A stretch of 64,000 bases of DNA from Paraburkholderia rhizosphaerae (GCF_004366595.1 NZ_SORE01000003.1:62001-126000), one strand, 5' to 3'; positions 37,232 through 48,060 are shown, counted from the first letter of the stretch. Made by a program: numbers and translations. Notes: a model not told the origin generated them from the sequence alone.

Positions 37232-37838
37232 GGAATCCTTCTAGCGATGCGTGCGCGCGCATCGCTGTGAACCGTGTACGCTGTCGGGCAGCATTTGTCG
37301 CGTCGATGAAACGCGCGTGAACCGCGAGTGAATACGCGCACACGCAGATCATCATGGTGCAGATCGCGCGATCACTTCGCGTTCGATTTCGGACCGGCGA
37401 CACAATCAAACTAGAACGATCGCGCCAACCGCTACATGCGTTGGCGCGAACCACGGAGGGAGACACTCACTCATGCTATTCAATGGCGGCGCGCTTGCGC
37501 CCGCTATCGCACCCGGGCAGACGGCTCGTGTCGATAGCCGAAGCGATCCGCATTGCATAGGTCCAGGCATCAACTGTCCGCATGACTCGACTACCGCATC
37601 ACGCGCAACGATACGCGCGTACATGAGTGGTCGATGACAGCGGCACAGACTGGAAAGTCAAAACGCAAAGGACCGCCGTGCTTGTGCTCAAGCAACCGCT
37701 CAGGATGCCGTTCTACCAGCCAATCGCGCGAACCAGAATCGTTTCAGCAGGCTAACGCCGCATCGCGCAAGCCGTACGCGCAGCTTGCGACAAAGGGCTT
37801 GCGATGCCCACTACAAACAAGAGAAGACCGGAGACAAC
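37232..37838. other. 607-bp gap before the GDSL lipoprotein gene
   Basis: No ORF here has both a start context and protein-like features. No palindrome, repeat or hairpin stands out. The promoter of the downstream lipoprotein gene is presumably in the last ~150 bp. Confidence 0.4.
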
Positions 37839-38996
37839 ATGAAGCAAGCATCAAAGCCATCACGCCTGCGGCGCGCCGCGCAGATCGGTATCGCGAGTGT
37901 CGCGTTCGCGGTCGTCGCCGCGTGCGGCGGCGGCGGGGACAACAACAATTCGAGCAGCGGGCCGGCGGGCGGGGTGAATCTGCAGGTCGTGTCGTTCGGC
38001 ACGAGCCTGTCGGATGTCGGCACGTATTCGCCGGTGATTCTGGCGAACTTCGGCGGCGGCCGGTTCACGACGAACCCGGGCGAGATCTGGACGCAGAAGG
38101 TGGCCGAATACTACGGCGGCACACTGACGCCGGCTTTTCTCGGCGGCTTTGGTCAACCGCTTGCAGCGTCAACTGGGCTCGGTTATGCGCAAGGCGGTGC
38201 GCTGGTGATCGGCGCGAACGGGATCGGCCATGCGCCGGCGGGACAGCCGCCGTATGCACAAGCGACGACGGTGCCGGTCGCGACGCAGGTGCAGAACTAT
38301 CTGAGCGCCCATGGCAGCTTCAATGCGGGCCAGCTGGTGCTCGTTGAAGGTGGTGCGAATGACGTGCTGGTTGCGGCGCAAACGGCGCAGGCGACCATCG
38401 CAGCTGCGGTCGCGCAAGGCGCCAATCCTGGCACGGCGACTACCGCGGCGGTCACCGCTGCAGCCGGAACATTGGTGACCACTGCGCAACAAATGGTGCA
38501 ACAGGTGATCGCGCCGATTCTCGCAGCCGGCGCAACGCACGTCGTGGTCGCCAACGTGCCGGATATCGCTGTGACACCGCTCGGCATCAATTCGGGTGCG
38601 TCCGGCCAGCAGTTGTTCAAGACGCTGGTCGGCGCGTTCAATCAGTCGCTGCAAGGCACGCTGGCTGCCACCGGCCTCCTCAGCAAAGTGATCTACCTGC
38701 AGACCGATAAATTCATCGACGGCGCAGTGGCGAACTATCAGGCGAACGGCTTCACGGTGTCGAACACCGGCACTGCTTGCAGACTGGCGGACATGCAGGC
38801 CGCAGCCGCGCAGTACGGCGTGGCCGACCCGAGCGCATTCGCGTCGTCGCTGTTCTGCTCGCCGCAGTTGCTCACGGTGGCGGGCGCGGACCAGAGCTAC
38901 ATGTTCGCCGATACGATTCACCCGACCACGCATTTGCATGCGTTGTTCGCGACGCAAGCCCAGCAGGCGATCGCAGCGACGGGCCTTGGGAAGTAA
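37839..38996 (+). CDS. GDSL-like (SGNH) esterase lipoprotein with GTSL variant
   Basis: A 385 aa probable outer-membrane lipoprotein. The signal ends FAVVAAC with the lipidated Cys at 29, followed by a Gly/Asn/Ser linker. Block I reads SFGTSLSDVGTY with the nucleophile S57; the usual GDSL Asp is Thr. Block III is VEGGANDVL, and block V is DTIHPTTHLH with the catalytic Asp and His. It is therefore a likely lipase/esterase of the GDSL family. I start at ATG 37839, preceded by GGAGACAAC. It is monocistronic, with a strong terminator after it. The substrate is unknown. Confidence 0.83.
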   Translation: MKQASKPSRLRRAAQIGIASVAFAVVAACGGGGDNNNSSSGPAGGVNLQVVSFGTSLSDVGTYSPVILANFGGGRFTTNPGEIWTQKVAEYYGGTLTPAFLGGFGQPLAASTGLGYAQGGALVIGANGIGHAPAGQPPYAQATTVPVATQVQNYLSAHGSFNAGQLVLVEGGANDVLVAAQTAQATIAAAVAQGANPGTATTAAVTAAAGTLVTTAQQMVQQVIAPILAAGATHVVVANVPDIAVTPLGINSGASGQQLFKTLVGAFNQSLQGTLAATGLLSKVIYLQTDKFIDGAVANYQANGFTVSNTGTACRLADMQAAAAQYGVADPSAFASSLFCSPQLLTVAGADQSYMFADTIHPTTHLHALFATQAQQAIAATGLGK

Positions 38997-39010
38997 TTGA
39001 ACCGCAATCG

Positions 39011-39050
39011 AAACGGCCCGATCCGCATCCGCTGCTGATCGGGCCGTTTT
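39011..39050. terminator. Strong bidirectional terminator
   Basis: AAACGGCCCGATC and GATCGGGCCGTTT pair perfectly over 13 bp around a 13-base loop. T-runs follow on both strands. It lies between the convergent GDSL lipoprotein gene and the threonylcarbamoyl-AMP synthase gene. Confidence 0.85.
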
Positions 39051-39095
39051 CATCGCGAATCCCGTCGCATCGTGCGCGCACCGCCGCCGACAAAT

Positions 39096-40184
39096 CTACT
39101 CTGACGCTTCGAACGCAGCCGCCGCTCTTCCAAGCCGATCGTTCACTGCAATCCACTCGATCGTATCCGGCAGCTTTTCGATCAGGATGCGCGTGACGTT
39201 CGCACGATCGAGCGCGCGCAACAGCCCGTAAAGATCTCGCGCATAAGCATGCGGATCTTCCGGCGCGGCAACGAAGTGCACGCCTTTAGCGTCCGCCCAC
39301 TGCCCGGCACGCGACGCCCGCGCGACCAGCGCGACGCGCTCATCGGCCGCGCGCGCTGCCGCCAGCAGCGGCTCGAGCGCGTCGAAGGGCAACAGCGCGA
39401 GCGGCGTGCGTGGCGCATAGTGCGCCTTCAACGTGCCCGACGCGCGCGGCGCGGAAGCGTCGGAACCATCGGGCAACCGCGGCATCGCACCGAGCACGTT
39501 GGCGATGTCTTGCGGCGTCACGTGTCCCGGCCGCAGCAGCGCCGGGAAACCACGCGACAGATCGACAATCGTCGACTCGATGCCGACCTTCGACGGCCCG
39601 CCATCGAGCACGTGAATGGCCGGTCCGAACTCGTCGCGCACATGCTGCGCGGTGGTCGGACTGACGTGTCCGAAGCGGTTCGCCGACGGCGCCGCGACAC
39701 CGCCGTGTCCACCGCGGCGTGCACTGAATGCCTCGAGCAATGCCTGCGCGACCGGATGCGACGGACACCTCAGCCCAACCGAATCCTGCCCACCGCTGAC
39801 CGCGGACGGAATATGCGCCGCGCGCTTCAGAATGAGCGTGAGCGGACCGGGCCAGAATGCGTCGATCAGCCGCTGCGCATCGGCAGGCAATTGCTCGACC
39901 CAATAGCGCGGATCGCCATGCGGCGCGAGATGCACGATTACCGGATGATTCGCCGGCCGCCCTTTTGCCGCATAAATGCGGCCGACCGCTGCCGGGCTTT
40001 GCGCATCGCCGCCCAGGCCGTAGACCGTCTCGGTCGGAAACGCGACCAGTTCGCCCGCATCGAGCAGCGCCGCTGCATGGTCGATCTGCGCAGCATCGAT
40101 CGTCGCGCGCGTGCTCGCGTGACCGCCGTCGCGAGACTCTGGCGCGTCCGGCGCGCCGCCAGACTGATTGGGATGATCCGGCAT
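39096..40184 (-). CDS. Threonylcarbamoyl-AMP synthase (Sua5/YrdC family)
   Basis: Makes threonylcarbamoyl-AMP from Thr, bicarbonate and ATP for the t6A37 modification of ANN-decoding tRNAs. The 362 aa protein has the YrdC domain (about 30-230; LVAFPTETVYGLGGDA, then KGRPANHPVIVHL) plus the C-terminal Sua5 domain, so it is the long Sua5 form rather than TsaC. The N-terminal 20 residues are polar and variable. It lies 13 bp after purK at the end of the purine operon. Confidence 0.9.
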   Translation of the reverse strand: MPDHPNQSGGAPDAPESRDGGHASTRATIDAAQIDHAAALLDAGELVAFPTETVYGLGGDAQSPAAVGRIYAAKGRPANHPVIVHLAPHGDPRYWVEQLPADAQRLIDAFWPGPLTLILKRAAHIPSAVSGGQDSVGLRCPSHPVAQALLEAFSARRGGHGGVAAPSANRFGHVSPTTAQHVRDEFGPAIHVLDGGPSKVGIESTIVDLSRGFPALLRPGHVTPQDIANVLGAMPRLPDGSDASAPRASGTLKAHYAPRTPLALLPFDALEPLLAAARAADERVALVARASRAGQWADAKGVHFVAAPEDPHAYARDLYGLLRALDRANVTRILIEKLPDTIEWIAVNDRLGRAAAAFEASE

Positions 40185-40197
40185 CGTGGAAAGCGCG

Positions 40198-41415
40198 TCA
40201 GCTCGTCGGAATATGCAGCAGGCGCGCGCAATCGCGGGCCGCCGTGCGCGCTTCTTCGAGGGTCGCCGCGGTGAAGTTCACATGCCCCATCTTACGGCCG
40301 GGACGCGCGTCCTCCTTGCCATACAGATGCAAACGCGCCGACGGCATCGCGGCAACTTCATGCCACGGCGGCGTCACCGCCGGGCCGCTACGCGTGCCCT
40401 TCATGTCCTTCGGGCTGCCCGCGAACCACACGTCGCCGAGGATGTTCAGCATTACCGCCGGCGAATGCTGACGCGTGTCGCCAAGCGGCATCGCGGTCAT
40501 CGCGCGCACCTGCTGCTCGAACTGGCTCGTGGCGCACGCATCGACCGTATAGTGGCCGGAATTGTGCGGCCGCGGCGCCATTTCGTTGGCGACGATCGTG
40601 CCGTCTTCAAGCACGAAGAACTCGACGCACAGTACACCGACATAGCCGAGCTTGTCGGCAATCTGCAAGGCCGCCTGCTGCGCCTGCGCGACGAGCGTCG
40701 CGCTCGCATCCGGCGCGGGGACCATCGTATGCGACAGCACGCCATTGCGATGCGCGTTCTGCGCAAGCGGATAAACCGCCGAGCTGCCGTTCGCACCACG
40801 CGCGATCAGCGCCGACACTTCGAACTTCAGCGGCAAGCGCTTCTCGAGCACACACGCGACGCCGCCAAGCGACGCGTGCGCTTCGCGCACTTCGTCCGCA
40901 TTGCAAACCCGCACCTGACCCTTGCCGTCGTAGCCGAGACGCGCGGTTTTCAGAATGCCGGGCAGCACCGCGTCGAGCGCCGCATCGTCGAGCGCGGCCA
41001 GCGCATCCGACGATTCGATCACCACATGCGGCGCGACCGGTACACCTGACGCGGCAATAAAACGCTTTTCCGCAATCCGGTCCTGCGCGATCGCGACGCA
41101 ACGACCCGCCGGGCTCACGAAAGTCGAACGCGCGAGAAAGTCGAGGCTCGCGGCCGGCACGTTCTCGAACTCCGTCGACACCGCCGCGCACAGGCGCGCG
41201 AGTTCGGTAAGCGCCGCTTCGTCTTCGTAGGCTGCGCGCAGATGCTTGTCCGCGACCGAGCCCGCCGGACTCGTTTCATCCGGATCGAGCACGGCAACGC
41301 GATAGCCCATTGCCTGGGCGGCAAAGCAGAACATGCGGCCAAGCTGGCCGCCGCCAACCATGCCGAGCCATGCGCCGGGCAGAATCGGTGAAACCGGGGT
41401 GTTGTCTGAACTCAT
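40198..41415 (-). CDS. purK: 5-(carboxyamino)imidazole ribonucleotide synthase
   Basis: A 405 aa ATP-grasp enzyme carboxylating AIR to N5-CAIR in purine synthesis. It starts with a typical Rossmann-like [21 protein letters not shown], with ATP-grasp segments near 130-200 ([15 protein letters not shown]) and the ELFV-type catalytic region [30 protein letters not shown]. It is followed by the Sua5-type gene and preceded by purE. Confidence 0.95.
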   Translation of the reverse strand: MSSDNTPVSPILPGAWLGMVGGGQLGRMFCFAAQAMGYRVAVLDPDETSPAGSVADKHLRAAYEDEAALTELARLCAAVSTEFENVPAASLDFLARSTFVSPAGRCVAIAQDRIAEKRFIAASGVPVAPHVVIESSDALAALDDAALDAVLPGILKTARLGYDGKGQVRVCNADEVREAHASLGGVACVLEKRLPLKFEVSALIARGANGSSAVYPLAQNAHRNGVLSHTMVPAPDASATLVAQAQQAALQIADKLGYVGVLCVEFFVLEDGTIVANEMAPRPHNSGHYTVDACATSQFEQQVRAMTAMPLGDTRQHSPAVMLNILGDVWFAGSPKDMKGTRSGPAVTPPWHEVAAMPSARLHLYGKEDARPGRKMGHVNFTAATLEEARTAARDCARLLHIPTS

Positions 41416-41550
41416 CTTCGTGGTCGGATCCGACGTCGAGCGGGCCGCCGCTTACGGCAGGCGGCCAGTGGGGCAATGAACCTTGTTTATTGCGTAGCGA
41501 AATGTACTGCGGTTACGTACTGCGGATGCGCAGTGCGCGCTGCGCCGCGC

Positions 41551-42069
41551 TCACAGCGCGGGCAGCACCATCGCATGCGCCGCCTGATTCTGGCGCACGC
41601 GGAACGCCGCGAGCTTGTCCGCATATTCCTGCATGGTGCCACTCAGAATCGACACCGCGAACAGCGCCGCATTCGCCGCGCCCGCTTCGCCGATTGCGAA
41701 CGTCGCGACCGGCACGCCCTTGGGCATCTGCACGATCGAATGCAACGAATCGACGCCTTTCAGATACTTGCTCGCAGCCGGCACGCCGAGCACCGGCACC
41801 GTCGTTTTGGCAGCCAGCATGCCCGGCAGATGCGCGGCGCCGCCCGCGCCCGCGATGATCGCGCGCAGGCCGCGCGAGCGCGCGCTTTGTGCGTACGCGA
41901 ACATCTCGTCGGGCATCCGGTGCGCGGAGACGACCTTCGCCTCGTACGGCACACCGAATTCCTGCAGCAGCGCGACCGCGTGCTTCATCACGTCCCAGTC
42001 GGAGCTGGAGCCCATCAGCACGCCGACCAGCGGCGCGTCATGCGTATGCGCGGTTTGAACTTCACTCAT
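41551..42069 (-). CDS. purE: N5-carboxyaminoimidazole ribonucleotide mutase
   Basis: A 172 aa class I PurE that converts N5-CAIR to CAIR. It has the GSSSDWDVM substrate loop near 21 and the active-site His in [10 protein letters not shown], then [25 protein letters not shown] start at [14 protein letters not shown] 42067-42069; the frame is open a few codons upstream without support. purK follows at 135 bp. Confidence 0.95.
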   Translation of the reverse strand: MSEVQTAHTHDAPLVGVLMGSSSDWDVMKHAVALLQEFGVPYEAKVVSAHRMPDEMFAYAQSARSRGLRAIIAGAGGAAHLPGMLAAKTTVPVLGVPAASKYLKGVDSLHSIVQMPKGVPVATFAIGEAGAANAALFAVSILSGTMQEYADKLAAFRVRQNQAAHAMVLPAL

Positions 42070-42225
42070 GTTCCACAGATTCCTTCCCCCGTGCGTCACG
42101 GGTTCAATACAGACACCCGACGCGGCGTGCGCCGGTTATCAGTCAGGTCAGTCATACAGCGAGTCATTGGCTGGATCATTGGCCAACTGGCGGGCCAACT
42201 AGCAACCGATTGCGAACACTATCCG

Positions 42226-43116
42226 TCAGGCGAGCTTCTGTCCGGTCAACCGTTCGAGCGCCTCGCGATACTTGTCGGCCGTCTTCGCGACCACATCAGC
42301 GGGCAGCTTCGGCGCCGGCGGTTCCTTCTTCCACGGTTGCGTCTCCAGCCAGTCGCGCACGAACTGTTTGTCGAACGACGGCGGATTCGTGCCGACCTGG
42401 TATTCGTCGGCGGGCCAGAAACGCGACGAATCGGCGGTCAGTGCTTCGTCCATCAGATACAGCTTGCCATGGTTGTCGAGGCCGAACTCGAACTTGGTAT
42501 CCGCGATGATGATGCCGCGCGTCGCGGCAAAATCGGCGGCTTCCTTGTACAGCCGGATCGAGATGTCGCGAATCGTCGCCGACAGTTCGGTGCCGATGCG
42601 GCGTTCCATCTCGTTATAGGTGATGTTCTCGTCGTGGTGGCCCATTTCGGCTTTCGCGGCGGGCGTAAAGATCGGCTCGGGCAGCTTCTGCGCATTCTGC
42701 AGGCCCGGCGGCAGCTCGACGCCGCAGATCGCGCCGGTCGCCTGATAGTCCTTCCAGCCGCTGCCGGCCAGATACCCGCGCACCACGGCTTCGACGAGAA
42801 TCGGCTCGAGCCTCTTCACGACGACCGAGCGCCCCTTCACCTGCTCGACTTCGTCCGGCGCGACGACGGACTCCGGCGCGACACCCGTCAGGTGATTCGG
42901 CACGATGTCCTTCAGCTTGTCGAACCAGAAGTCGGCCATCTGGTTCAGCACGCGGCCCTTGTCCGGAATCGGCTCGCCCATGATCACGTCGAACGCCGAC
43001 AGACGGTCGGTGGTGACGATCAGCAGCTTGTCATTGCCCACCGCATAGTTGTCGCGGACCTTGCCGCGGCCCAACAGCGGCAGCGAGCGAAGCGTGGATT
43101 CATAAAGGGTAGACAT
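42226..43116 (-). CDS. purC: SAICAR synthase (phosphoribosylaminoimidazole-succinocarboxamide synthase)
   Basis: A 296 aa enzyme joining CAIR and aspartate, using ATP. It begins [29 protein letters not shown], the family ATP loop, and contains [13 protein letters not shown] and [13 protein letters not shown]. Length is in the range of the proteobacterial/eukaryotic-type enzymes. It lies between fba (with a terminator hairpin in the gap) and purE and starts the purine part of the cluster. Confidence 0.95.
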   Translation of the reverse strand: MSTLYESTLRSLPLLGRGKVRDNYAVGNDKLLIVTTDRLSAFDVIMGEPIPDKGRVLNQMADFWFDKLKDIVPNHLTGVAPESVVAPDEVEQVKGRSVVVKRLEPILVEAVVRGYLAGSGWKDYQATGAICGVELPPGLQNAQKLPEPIFTPAAKAEMGHHDENITYNEMERRIGTELSATIRDISIRLYKEAADFAATRGIIIADTKFEFGLDNHGKLYLMDEALTADSSRFWPADEYQVGTNPPSFDKQFVRDWLETQPWKKEPPAPKLPADVVAKTADKYREALERLTGQKLA

Positions 43117-43172
43117 CGTCGTGGCTCGTAAAAGTCATGCAAAAAATGAGGCAAAAACACTGCCCCGACAAA

Positions 43173-43208
43173 AGGGAAACGCCGTTCCCCGGTCAAGCGG
43201 GAACGGCG
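43173..43208 (-). terminator. Terminator hairpin between fba and purC
   Basis: CGCCGTTCCC and GGGAACGGCG pair over 10 bp (43180-43189 and 43199-43208). On the minus strand the stem is followed by TTTCCCTTTTG. It would end or attenuate the fba transcript before purC. Confidence 0.65.
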
Positions 43209-43340
43209 ATGCAACTCGACTACTGCGCGCGGCCGGTGCGTTGAAACCCGTGGTCAGGCTCGCGGTTAAGCCGACCCGCCATCGCGGCGACACTTGCGGG
43301 TAATGCCCGCGCATCCACCCGCGCCGCGTCGCTCAACCCC

Positions 43341-44405
43341 TTAGCGGACCACCTGGGTCAGATCGCCCGCCTTGTACTTGTCCGCCATCTTGTCCAGCGG
43401 CAGCGGCTTGATCTTGCCGGCCTGGCCTTCGCAGCCGAACGCGACGAAGCGATCCAGACAAACCTTCTTTGCCGCTTCGCGCGCCGGCTTCAGGTAGTCG
43501 CGCGGGTCGAACTTCGACGGATTTTCCGCGAAGTAACGGCGAATCGCACCGGTGATCGCAAGCCGCAAATCGGTATCGATATTGACCTTGCGCACGCCGT
43601 GCTTGATGCCTTCCTGAATCTCTTCGACCGGCACGCCGTAGGTTTCCTTCATATCGCCGCCGAACTCGCGAATCTCGGCTAGCAGGTCCTGCGGCACCGA
43701 AGACGAACCGTGCATCACGAGGTGCGTATTCGGGATGCGCTGGTGAATCTCCTTGATACGTTGAATCGACAGGATATCGCCGGTCGGCTTCTTCGAAAAC
43801 TTGTACGCGCCATGCGACGTGCCAATTGCAATTGCCAGCGCGTCGCACTGCGTGAGCTTCACGAAATCGGCGGCCTGCTCGACGTCAGTCAGCAGTTGCT
43901 CGCGCGTCATCGTGCCCTCGGCGCCGTGACCGTCTTCCTTGTCGCCCTTCATCGTTTCCAGCGAACCCAGCACGCCGAGTTCCGCTTCGACCGTCACGCC
44001 GATCGAATGCGCCGCTTCGACAACCTTCCTCGACACGTCGACGTTGTACTCGTACGACGCAACCGACTTGCCGTCCGCCTCGAGCGATCCGTCCATCATC
44101 ACGCTCGTGAAGCCGCTGCGGATCGCCGCCATGCACACCGCCGGCGATTGCCCGTGATCCTGGTGCATCACGACCGGAATATGCGGATACGACTCGACCG
44201 CCGCTTCGATCAGATGGCGCAGGAACGGCTCGCCCGCATATTTGCGCGCGCCCGCCGACGCCTGCATGATCACCGGCGCGCCGACCTGATCCGCCGCCGC
44301 CATGATCGCCTGCACCTGTTCCAGGTTATTCACGTTGAAAGCCGGCAAACCGTAGCCGTTCTCAGCCGCGTGGTCCAGCAATTGACGCATTGATACGAGA
44401 GGCAT
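43341..44405 (-). CDS. fba: Fructose-bisphosphate aldolase class II
   Basis: A 354 aa zinc-dependent aldolase of the Calvin-cycle subtype (CbbA/Fba). It cleaves fructose 1,6-bisphosphate to DHAP and glyceraldehyde 3-phosphate. Metal ligands are visible in [11 protein letters not shown], with further His residues in GTSHGAYKF and [11 protein letters not shown]. It starts [27 protein letters not shown], as is usual. It follows pyk on the same strand, 283 bp away. Confidence 0.95.
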   Translation of the reverse strand: MPLVSMRQLLDHAAENGYGLPAFNVNNLEQVQAIMAAADQVGAPVIMQASAGARKYAGEPFLRHLIEAAVESYPHIPVVMHQDHGQSPAVCMAAIRSGFTSVMMDGSLEADGKSVASYEYNVDVSRKVVEAAHSIGVTVEAELGVLGSLETMKGDKEDGHGAEGTMTREQLLTDVEQAADFVKLTQCDALAIAIGTSHGAYKFSKKPTGDILSIQRIKEIHQRIPNTHLVMHGSSSVPQDLLAEIREFGGDMKETYGVPVEEIQEGIKHGVRKVNIDTDLRLAITGAIRRYFAENPSKFDPRDYLKPAREAAKKVCLDRFVAFGCEGQAGKIKPLPLDKMADKYKAGDLTQVVR

Positions 44406-44646
44406 TTGCTACTCCTTGGATTTCAAACGAAAACCTTTGCCCGCGGCACCTATTGCGTCGAATCCGCAATTTTACGTGAAGCAGGCCGCACTCCCGCGCG
44501 CCCGGCGCGGCGCGTGCGCATCTTGACGTCCGATGCGCGCGCCGCACGGTGCGCTGCCTCTCCCGGGACAGCGGCCTGCCTCGCGATGCCGTTTATGAAC
44601 TGAACTACCGTTTCTACCGTTTGCGGGCGTGTTTCTTCTGCATGTA

Positions 44647-44671
44647 ACCGACCCGCGCGGTGCCCCACGCG
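44647..44671. terminator. Possible terminator after pyk
   Basis: ACCCGCG and CGCGGGT pair around CGGTGCCCCA. It lies about 20 bp past the pyk stop. The T-run is short (GGGTTTC on the plus strand), so termination may be weak or bidirectional. Confidence 0.45.
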
Positions 44672-44688
44672 GGTTTCCTGCAATCAAA

Positions 44689-46125
44689 TCAATACGGCTC
44701 GCCGACGCGCACGATCTTCAGCGTATTGGTGCCGCCCGCCTGGCCCATCGGCTCGCCGACGGTCAGCACGACCATATCGCCGCGCGCCGCGTAGCCCTTG
44801 CTGACCACCACTTCGAGCGCCTGCTGCAACGCGATGTCGCGATCGTTACTGCTATCGAGATGCAGCGGGTTCACGTTGCGGTAGATCTGCATCGCACGCT
44901 CGCTGCCGATACGCGGCGTCAGCGCGAAGATCGGCACGTGCGTCCAGTGGCGCGACATCCACAGCGCGGTCGAGCCGGACTCGGTCAACGCGACGATCGC
45001 CTTCGCGCCCAGGTGATACGCGGTGAACAGCGCGCCCATCGCGATCGACTGGTCGATCCGCGTGAACGTGCGGTCGAGGAAATCGCGGTCGAGTTCGACG
45101 TGCTCGGACTTTTCCGCTTCGACGCAGATCGCCGCCATGGTTTCGATGGTCTGCACCGGATACTTGCCCGCAGCCGACTCCGCCGACAGCATCACCGCGT
45201 CCGAGCCATCGAGCACCGCATTCGCGACGTCCGACACTTCGGCGCGGGTCGGCACCGGCGCGTGGATCATCGACTCCATCATCTGCGTCGCGGTGATCAC
45301 GAACTTGTTCGAGTCGCGCGCCATCTTGATCATGCGCTTTTGCAGCGCCGGCACCGCCGCGTTGCCGACTTCGACCGCGAGGTCGCCGCGCGCGACCATG
45401 ATGCCGTCCGACGCGTCGAGAATGCCTTGCAGCGCCGGAATCGCTTCGGCACGCTCGATCTTCGCGATCATCTTTGGCTTGATGTTGTACGGCGCACCCG
45501 CGATGTTTGCGAGCTGGCGCGCCATTTCCATATCGGTCGCGTTCTTCGGGAACGACACGGCGACGTAATCCGCGCCAAGCGCCATCGCGGTGCGGATGTC
45601 TTCCATATCCTTCGCGGTGAGCGCGGGCGCGGTCAGGCCGCCGCCCTGGCGGTTGATGCCCTTGTTGTTCGACAGATCGCCGCCGATCTTCACGACCGTA
45701 TGGATTTCGTTGCCGATCACGCGGGACACGGTCAGCACGATCAGGCCGTCGTTCAACAGCAGCGTATCGCCCGGTTTCAGGTCGCGCGGCAGGTCTTTAT
45801 AGTCCAGACCGACGCGCTCGTCGTTACCGAGCTCGCAGTCGGCGTCGAGTACGAACGGATTGCCGGCGACGAGCGTCACCTTACCGTTCTCGAACTTGCC
45901 GACGCGGATCTTCGGGCCTTGCAGATCGGCCATCAGGCCGACTTCGCGGCCCGCCTGGCGAGCCGCTTCACGCACAAACTCGGCGCGCTGACGATGGTCG
46001 TCGGCCGTGCCGTGCGAAAAGTTGAGCCGCACCACGTCGAGGCCCGCCTCGATCATTTGTTTCAGGATTTCCAATGTGCTGGAAGCTGGGCCGATGGTAG
46101 CGACTATCTTGGTGGCGCGATGCAT
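44689..46125 (-). CDS. pyk: Pyruvate kinase
   Basis: A 478 aa glycolytic enzyme making pyruvate and ATP from phosphoenolpyruvate. It has VATIGPASSTLEILKQMIEAG, then VRLNFSHG, ADLQGPKIRVG, the active-site Lys region KIERAEAIPALQGIL, the MVARGDLAVEVG metal motif and a C-terminal allosteric domain. I start at ATG 46123-46125 (MHRATKIV) because AGGAGA sits 3 bases before it and the length is canonical. The frame is open for another 160 codons upstream, to just after pgk; that part is Ala/Pro/Thr-rich, repetitive and unlike any Pyk. Confidence 0.94.
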   Translation of the reverse strand: MHRATKIVATIGPASSTLEILKQMIEAGLDVVRLNFSHGTADDHRQRAEFVREAARQAGREVGLMADLQGPKIRVGKFENGKVTLVAGNPFVLDADCELGNDERVGLDYKDLPRDLKPGDTLLLNDGLIVLTVSRVIGNEIHTVVKIGGDLSNNKGINRQGGGLTAPALTAKDMEDIRTAMALGADYVAVSFPKNATDMEMARQLANIAGAPYNIKPKMIAKIERAEAIPALQGILDASDGIMVARGDLAVEVGNAAVPALQKRMIKMARDSNKFVITATQMMESMIHAPVPTRAEVSDVANAVLDGSDAVMLSAESAAGKYPVQTIETMAAICVEAEKSEHVELDRDFLDRTFTRIDQSIAMGALFTAYHLGAKAIVALTESGSTALWMSRHWTHVPIFALTPRIGSERAMQIYRNVNPLHLDSSNDRDIALQQALEVVVSKGYAARGDMVVLTVGEPMGQAGGTNTLKIVRVGEPY

Positions 46126-46607
46126 GAGTCTCCTCGTGTGGGTTGAATCGCTGGGAAGTGCGCTATGAGTCGGATACGGGGGCTGCGCGCCGACGGGTAC
46201 TGCCGGGGCGGATACGCCGTTTGTGACGCTGGCGCCAGCGCGCGTGGGTCGCGCGGCGAGCATCGGCGTAAGGTTGTCAGGTGCGGCCGCGCGGTTTATC
46301 GCGCTATTTTGCGCCAGCGCATGTTGCGCCGACATGTTCGAGGCCGGAGTCGGGGTCGCGGTTGGGTTTGCGCCTGGGTTTGCGTCTGGGTTCGCAGTTG
46401 CGTTCGCCGCTTTGTCCGCATCGGACGCCGCGGGCAATAGAGCGACATCGACATCGGCCGCGGCTAAGGCCGCTGCGTCGGTCGGTTGCAGCGGCGGCGG
46501 GTCTTGCGCCGCCGCGTCCTTCAACGCGCGCTCTCCTGCCGATGACCCCGCACGCGACGAGGTACGCGTTTTCCGAGTGGTTCGGGTGGGAGAGCGCTGC
46601 GCCACGT
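46126..46607. other. pgk-pyk spacer with tandem 12-bp repeats
   Basis: 482 bp between pgk and pyk, open in the pyk frame from a GTG two bases after the pgk stop. It contains three tandem copies of a 12-bp unit at 46363-46398 (TGGGTTTGCGCC with variants), which would read ANPD-ANPG-ANPT. Composition is low-complexity. I regard it as a non-coding or decayed spacer, not a Pyk extension. Confidence 0.5.
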
Positions 46608-47801
46608 TCAGGCTCGCGATTCGAGAACTTCGACCGCCGGCAGCTTCTTGCCCTCGAGGAATTCGAGGAACGCTCCGCCGCCCGTCGAGATATAGCTGAC
46701 CTTGTCGTGGATGCCGTACTTGGCGATCGCAGCCAGCGTATCGCCGCCGCCGGCGATCGAATACGCGGACGACCGGGCAATCGCTTCGGCCAGTGTCTTC
46801 GTGCCGTTGCCGAACTGATCGAACTCGAACACGCCGACCGGGCCGTTCCAGACGATCGTGCCGGCCTTCTCGAGTTGCGATGCGAGCGCCTTCGCGGTCT
46901 CAGGACCGATGTCGAGGATCATGTCGTCGTCTTGCACGTCGGCCACCTTCTTGATTTCGGCCTTCGCGGTCGGCGCGAATTCCTTCGCGGTGACCACGTC
47001 GATCGGAATCGGCACCGACGCGCCGCGCGCCTTTGCCTGCTCGATGATTGCTTTCGCGTCGGCGACCAGGTCCGCTTCGGCGAGCGACTTGCCGATCTTC
47101 AGGCCCGCGGCCAGCATGAACGTATTCGCAATGCCGCCGCCGACAATCAGCTGATCAACCTTTTCGCCAAGAGACTTCAGAATGGTGAGCTTGGTCGACA
47201 CCTTCGACCCGGCGACGATCGCCACCAGCGGCCGCTTCGGCGCACCGAGCGCCTTGCCGAGCGCTTCGAGCTCAGCGGCCAGCAGCGGACCCGCGCAAGC
47301 TACCGCTGCGTGCTTCGCGATGCCGTGCGTGGTCGCTTCCGCGCGATGCGCGGTGCCGAACGCGTCGTTCACATATACATCGCACAGCTTCGCCATTTTC
47401 TGCGCGAGTTCGTCCGAATTCTTTTTTTCGCCTTTATTAACGCGGCAGTTTTCGAGCAGGACGACCTGGCCGGGCGCGACGTTCACACCGTTTTCGACCC
47501 AGTTCTGTACCAGCGGCACGTCGCGGCCGAGCAGTTCGGCCAGCCGCTTCGCGACCGGCGCGAGTGAATCTTCAGGCTTGAAATCGCCTTCGGTCGGGCG
47601 TCCCAGGTGCGAGGTGACCATCACGGCCGCGCCCGCGTCGAGCGCCGCCTTGATGGCGGGCACCGATGCGCGGATGCGCGTGTCTTCCGTGATGTTGCCC
47701 GCGTCGTCTTGCGGAACATTCAGGTCGGCGCGGATAAAAACGCGTTTGCCGGACAGCTTGCCTTCGGCGATCAGATCGGAGAGACGCAATACCTGGTTCA
47801 T
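46608..47801 (-). CDS. pgk: Phosphoglycerate kinase
   Basis: A 397 aa two-domain glycolytic kinase making ATP from 1,3-bisphosphoglycerate. It has [15 protein letters not shown] near 17-31, [10 protein letters not shown], the hinge and nucleotide motifs [13 protein letters not shown] and [10 protein letters not shown], and the C-terminal [18 protein letters not shown] start at MNQVLRL, which gives the usual betaproteobacterial length; ATGs at 47807 and further up are possible. No clear ribosome-binding site is seen. It heads the glycolysis/purine cluster. Confidence 0.95.
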   Translation of the reverse strand: MNQVLRLSDLIAEGKLSGKRVFIRADLNVPQDDAGNITEDTRIRASVPAIKAALDAGAAVMVTSHLGRPTEGDFKPEDSLAPVAKRLAELLGRDVPLVQNWVENGVNVAPGQVVLLENCRVNKGEKKNSDELAQKMAKLCDVYVNDAFGTAHRAEATTHGIAKHAAVACAGPLLAAELEALGKALGAPKRPLVAIVAGSKVSTKLTILKSLGEKVDQLIVGGGIANTFMLAAGLKIGKSLAEADLVADAKAIIEQAKARGASVPIPIDVVTAKEFAPTAKAEIKKVADVQDDDMILDIGPETAKALASQLEKAGTIVWNGPVGVFEFDQFGNGTKTLAEAIARSSAYSIAGGGDTLAAIAKYGIHDKVSYISTGGGAFLEFLEGKKLPAVEVLESRA

Positions 47802-47999
47802 GGACATGTGTATGCGAGTTGATTGGGAAGGCGGTGGCGGACGCGGTGCGGTGATCAAGGGCGGCATCAACCGCGAGATCGTTGCAAAAACTCGTTGCAG
47901 GATCGTCGCAGGACGCGCAGCGCCCCGACCGGCGGCCGGATTGCGGGCCGTCCGCAGGCGTCAGGAGGCTGCCATTTTAACCGATCCCCTCGCGTTTCG

Positions 48000-48043
48000 A
48001 TCCGCTCGCAGCGGATTGACAATATTCGGGAGCGCGCTCCCGA
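48000..48043. terminator. Two adjacent perfect inverted repeats after azlD
   Basis: ATCCGCT-CGC-AGCGGAT (48000-48016) and the 18-bp palindrome TCGGGAGCGCGCTCCCGA (48026-48043). They lie just past the azlD stop codon. On the minus strand the second is followed by ATATTGT, a weak T-run, so they probably end the azlCD transcript. Confidence 0.45.
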
Positions 48044-48060
48044 CGAACCCGTCGACCGCC

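Noticed and set aside
46126..46605. 160-codon N-terminal extension of pyruvate kinase
   Set aside because: The canonical ATG at 46125 has a perfect ribosome-binding site and gives the family length. The extension is repetitive and Ala/Pro/Thr-rich.
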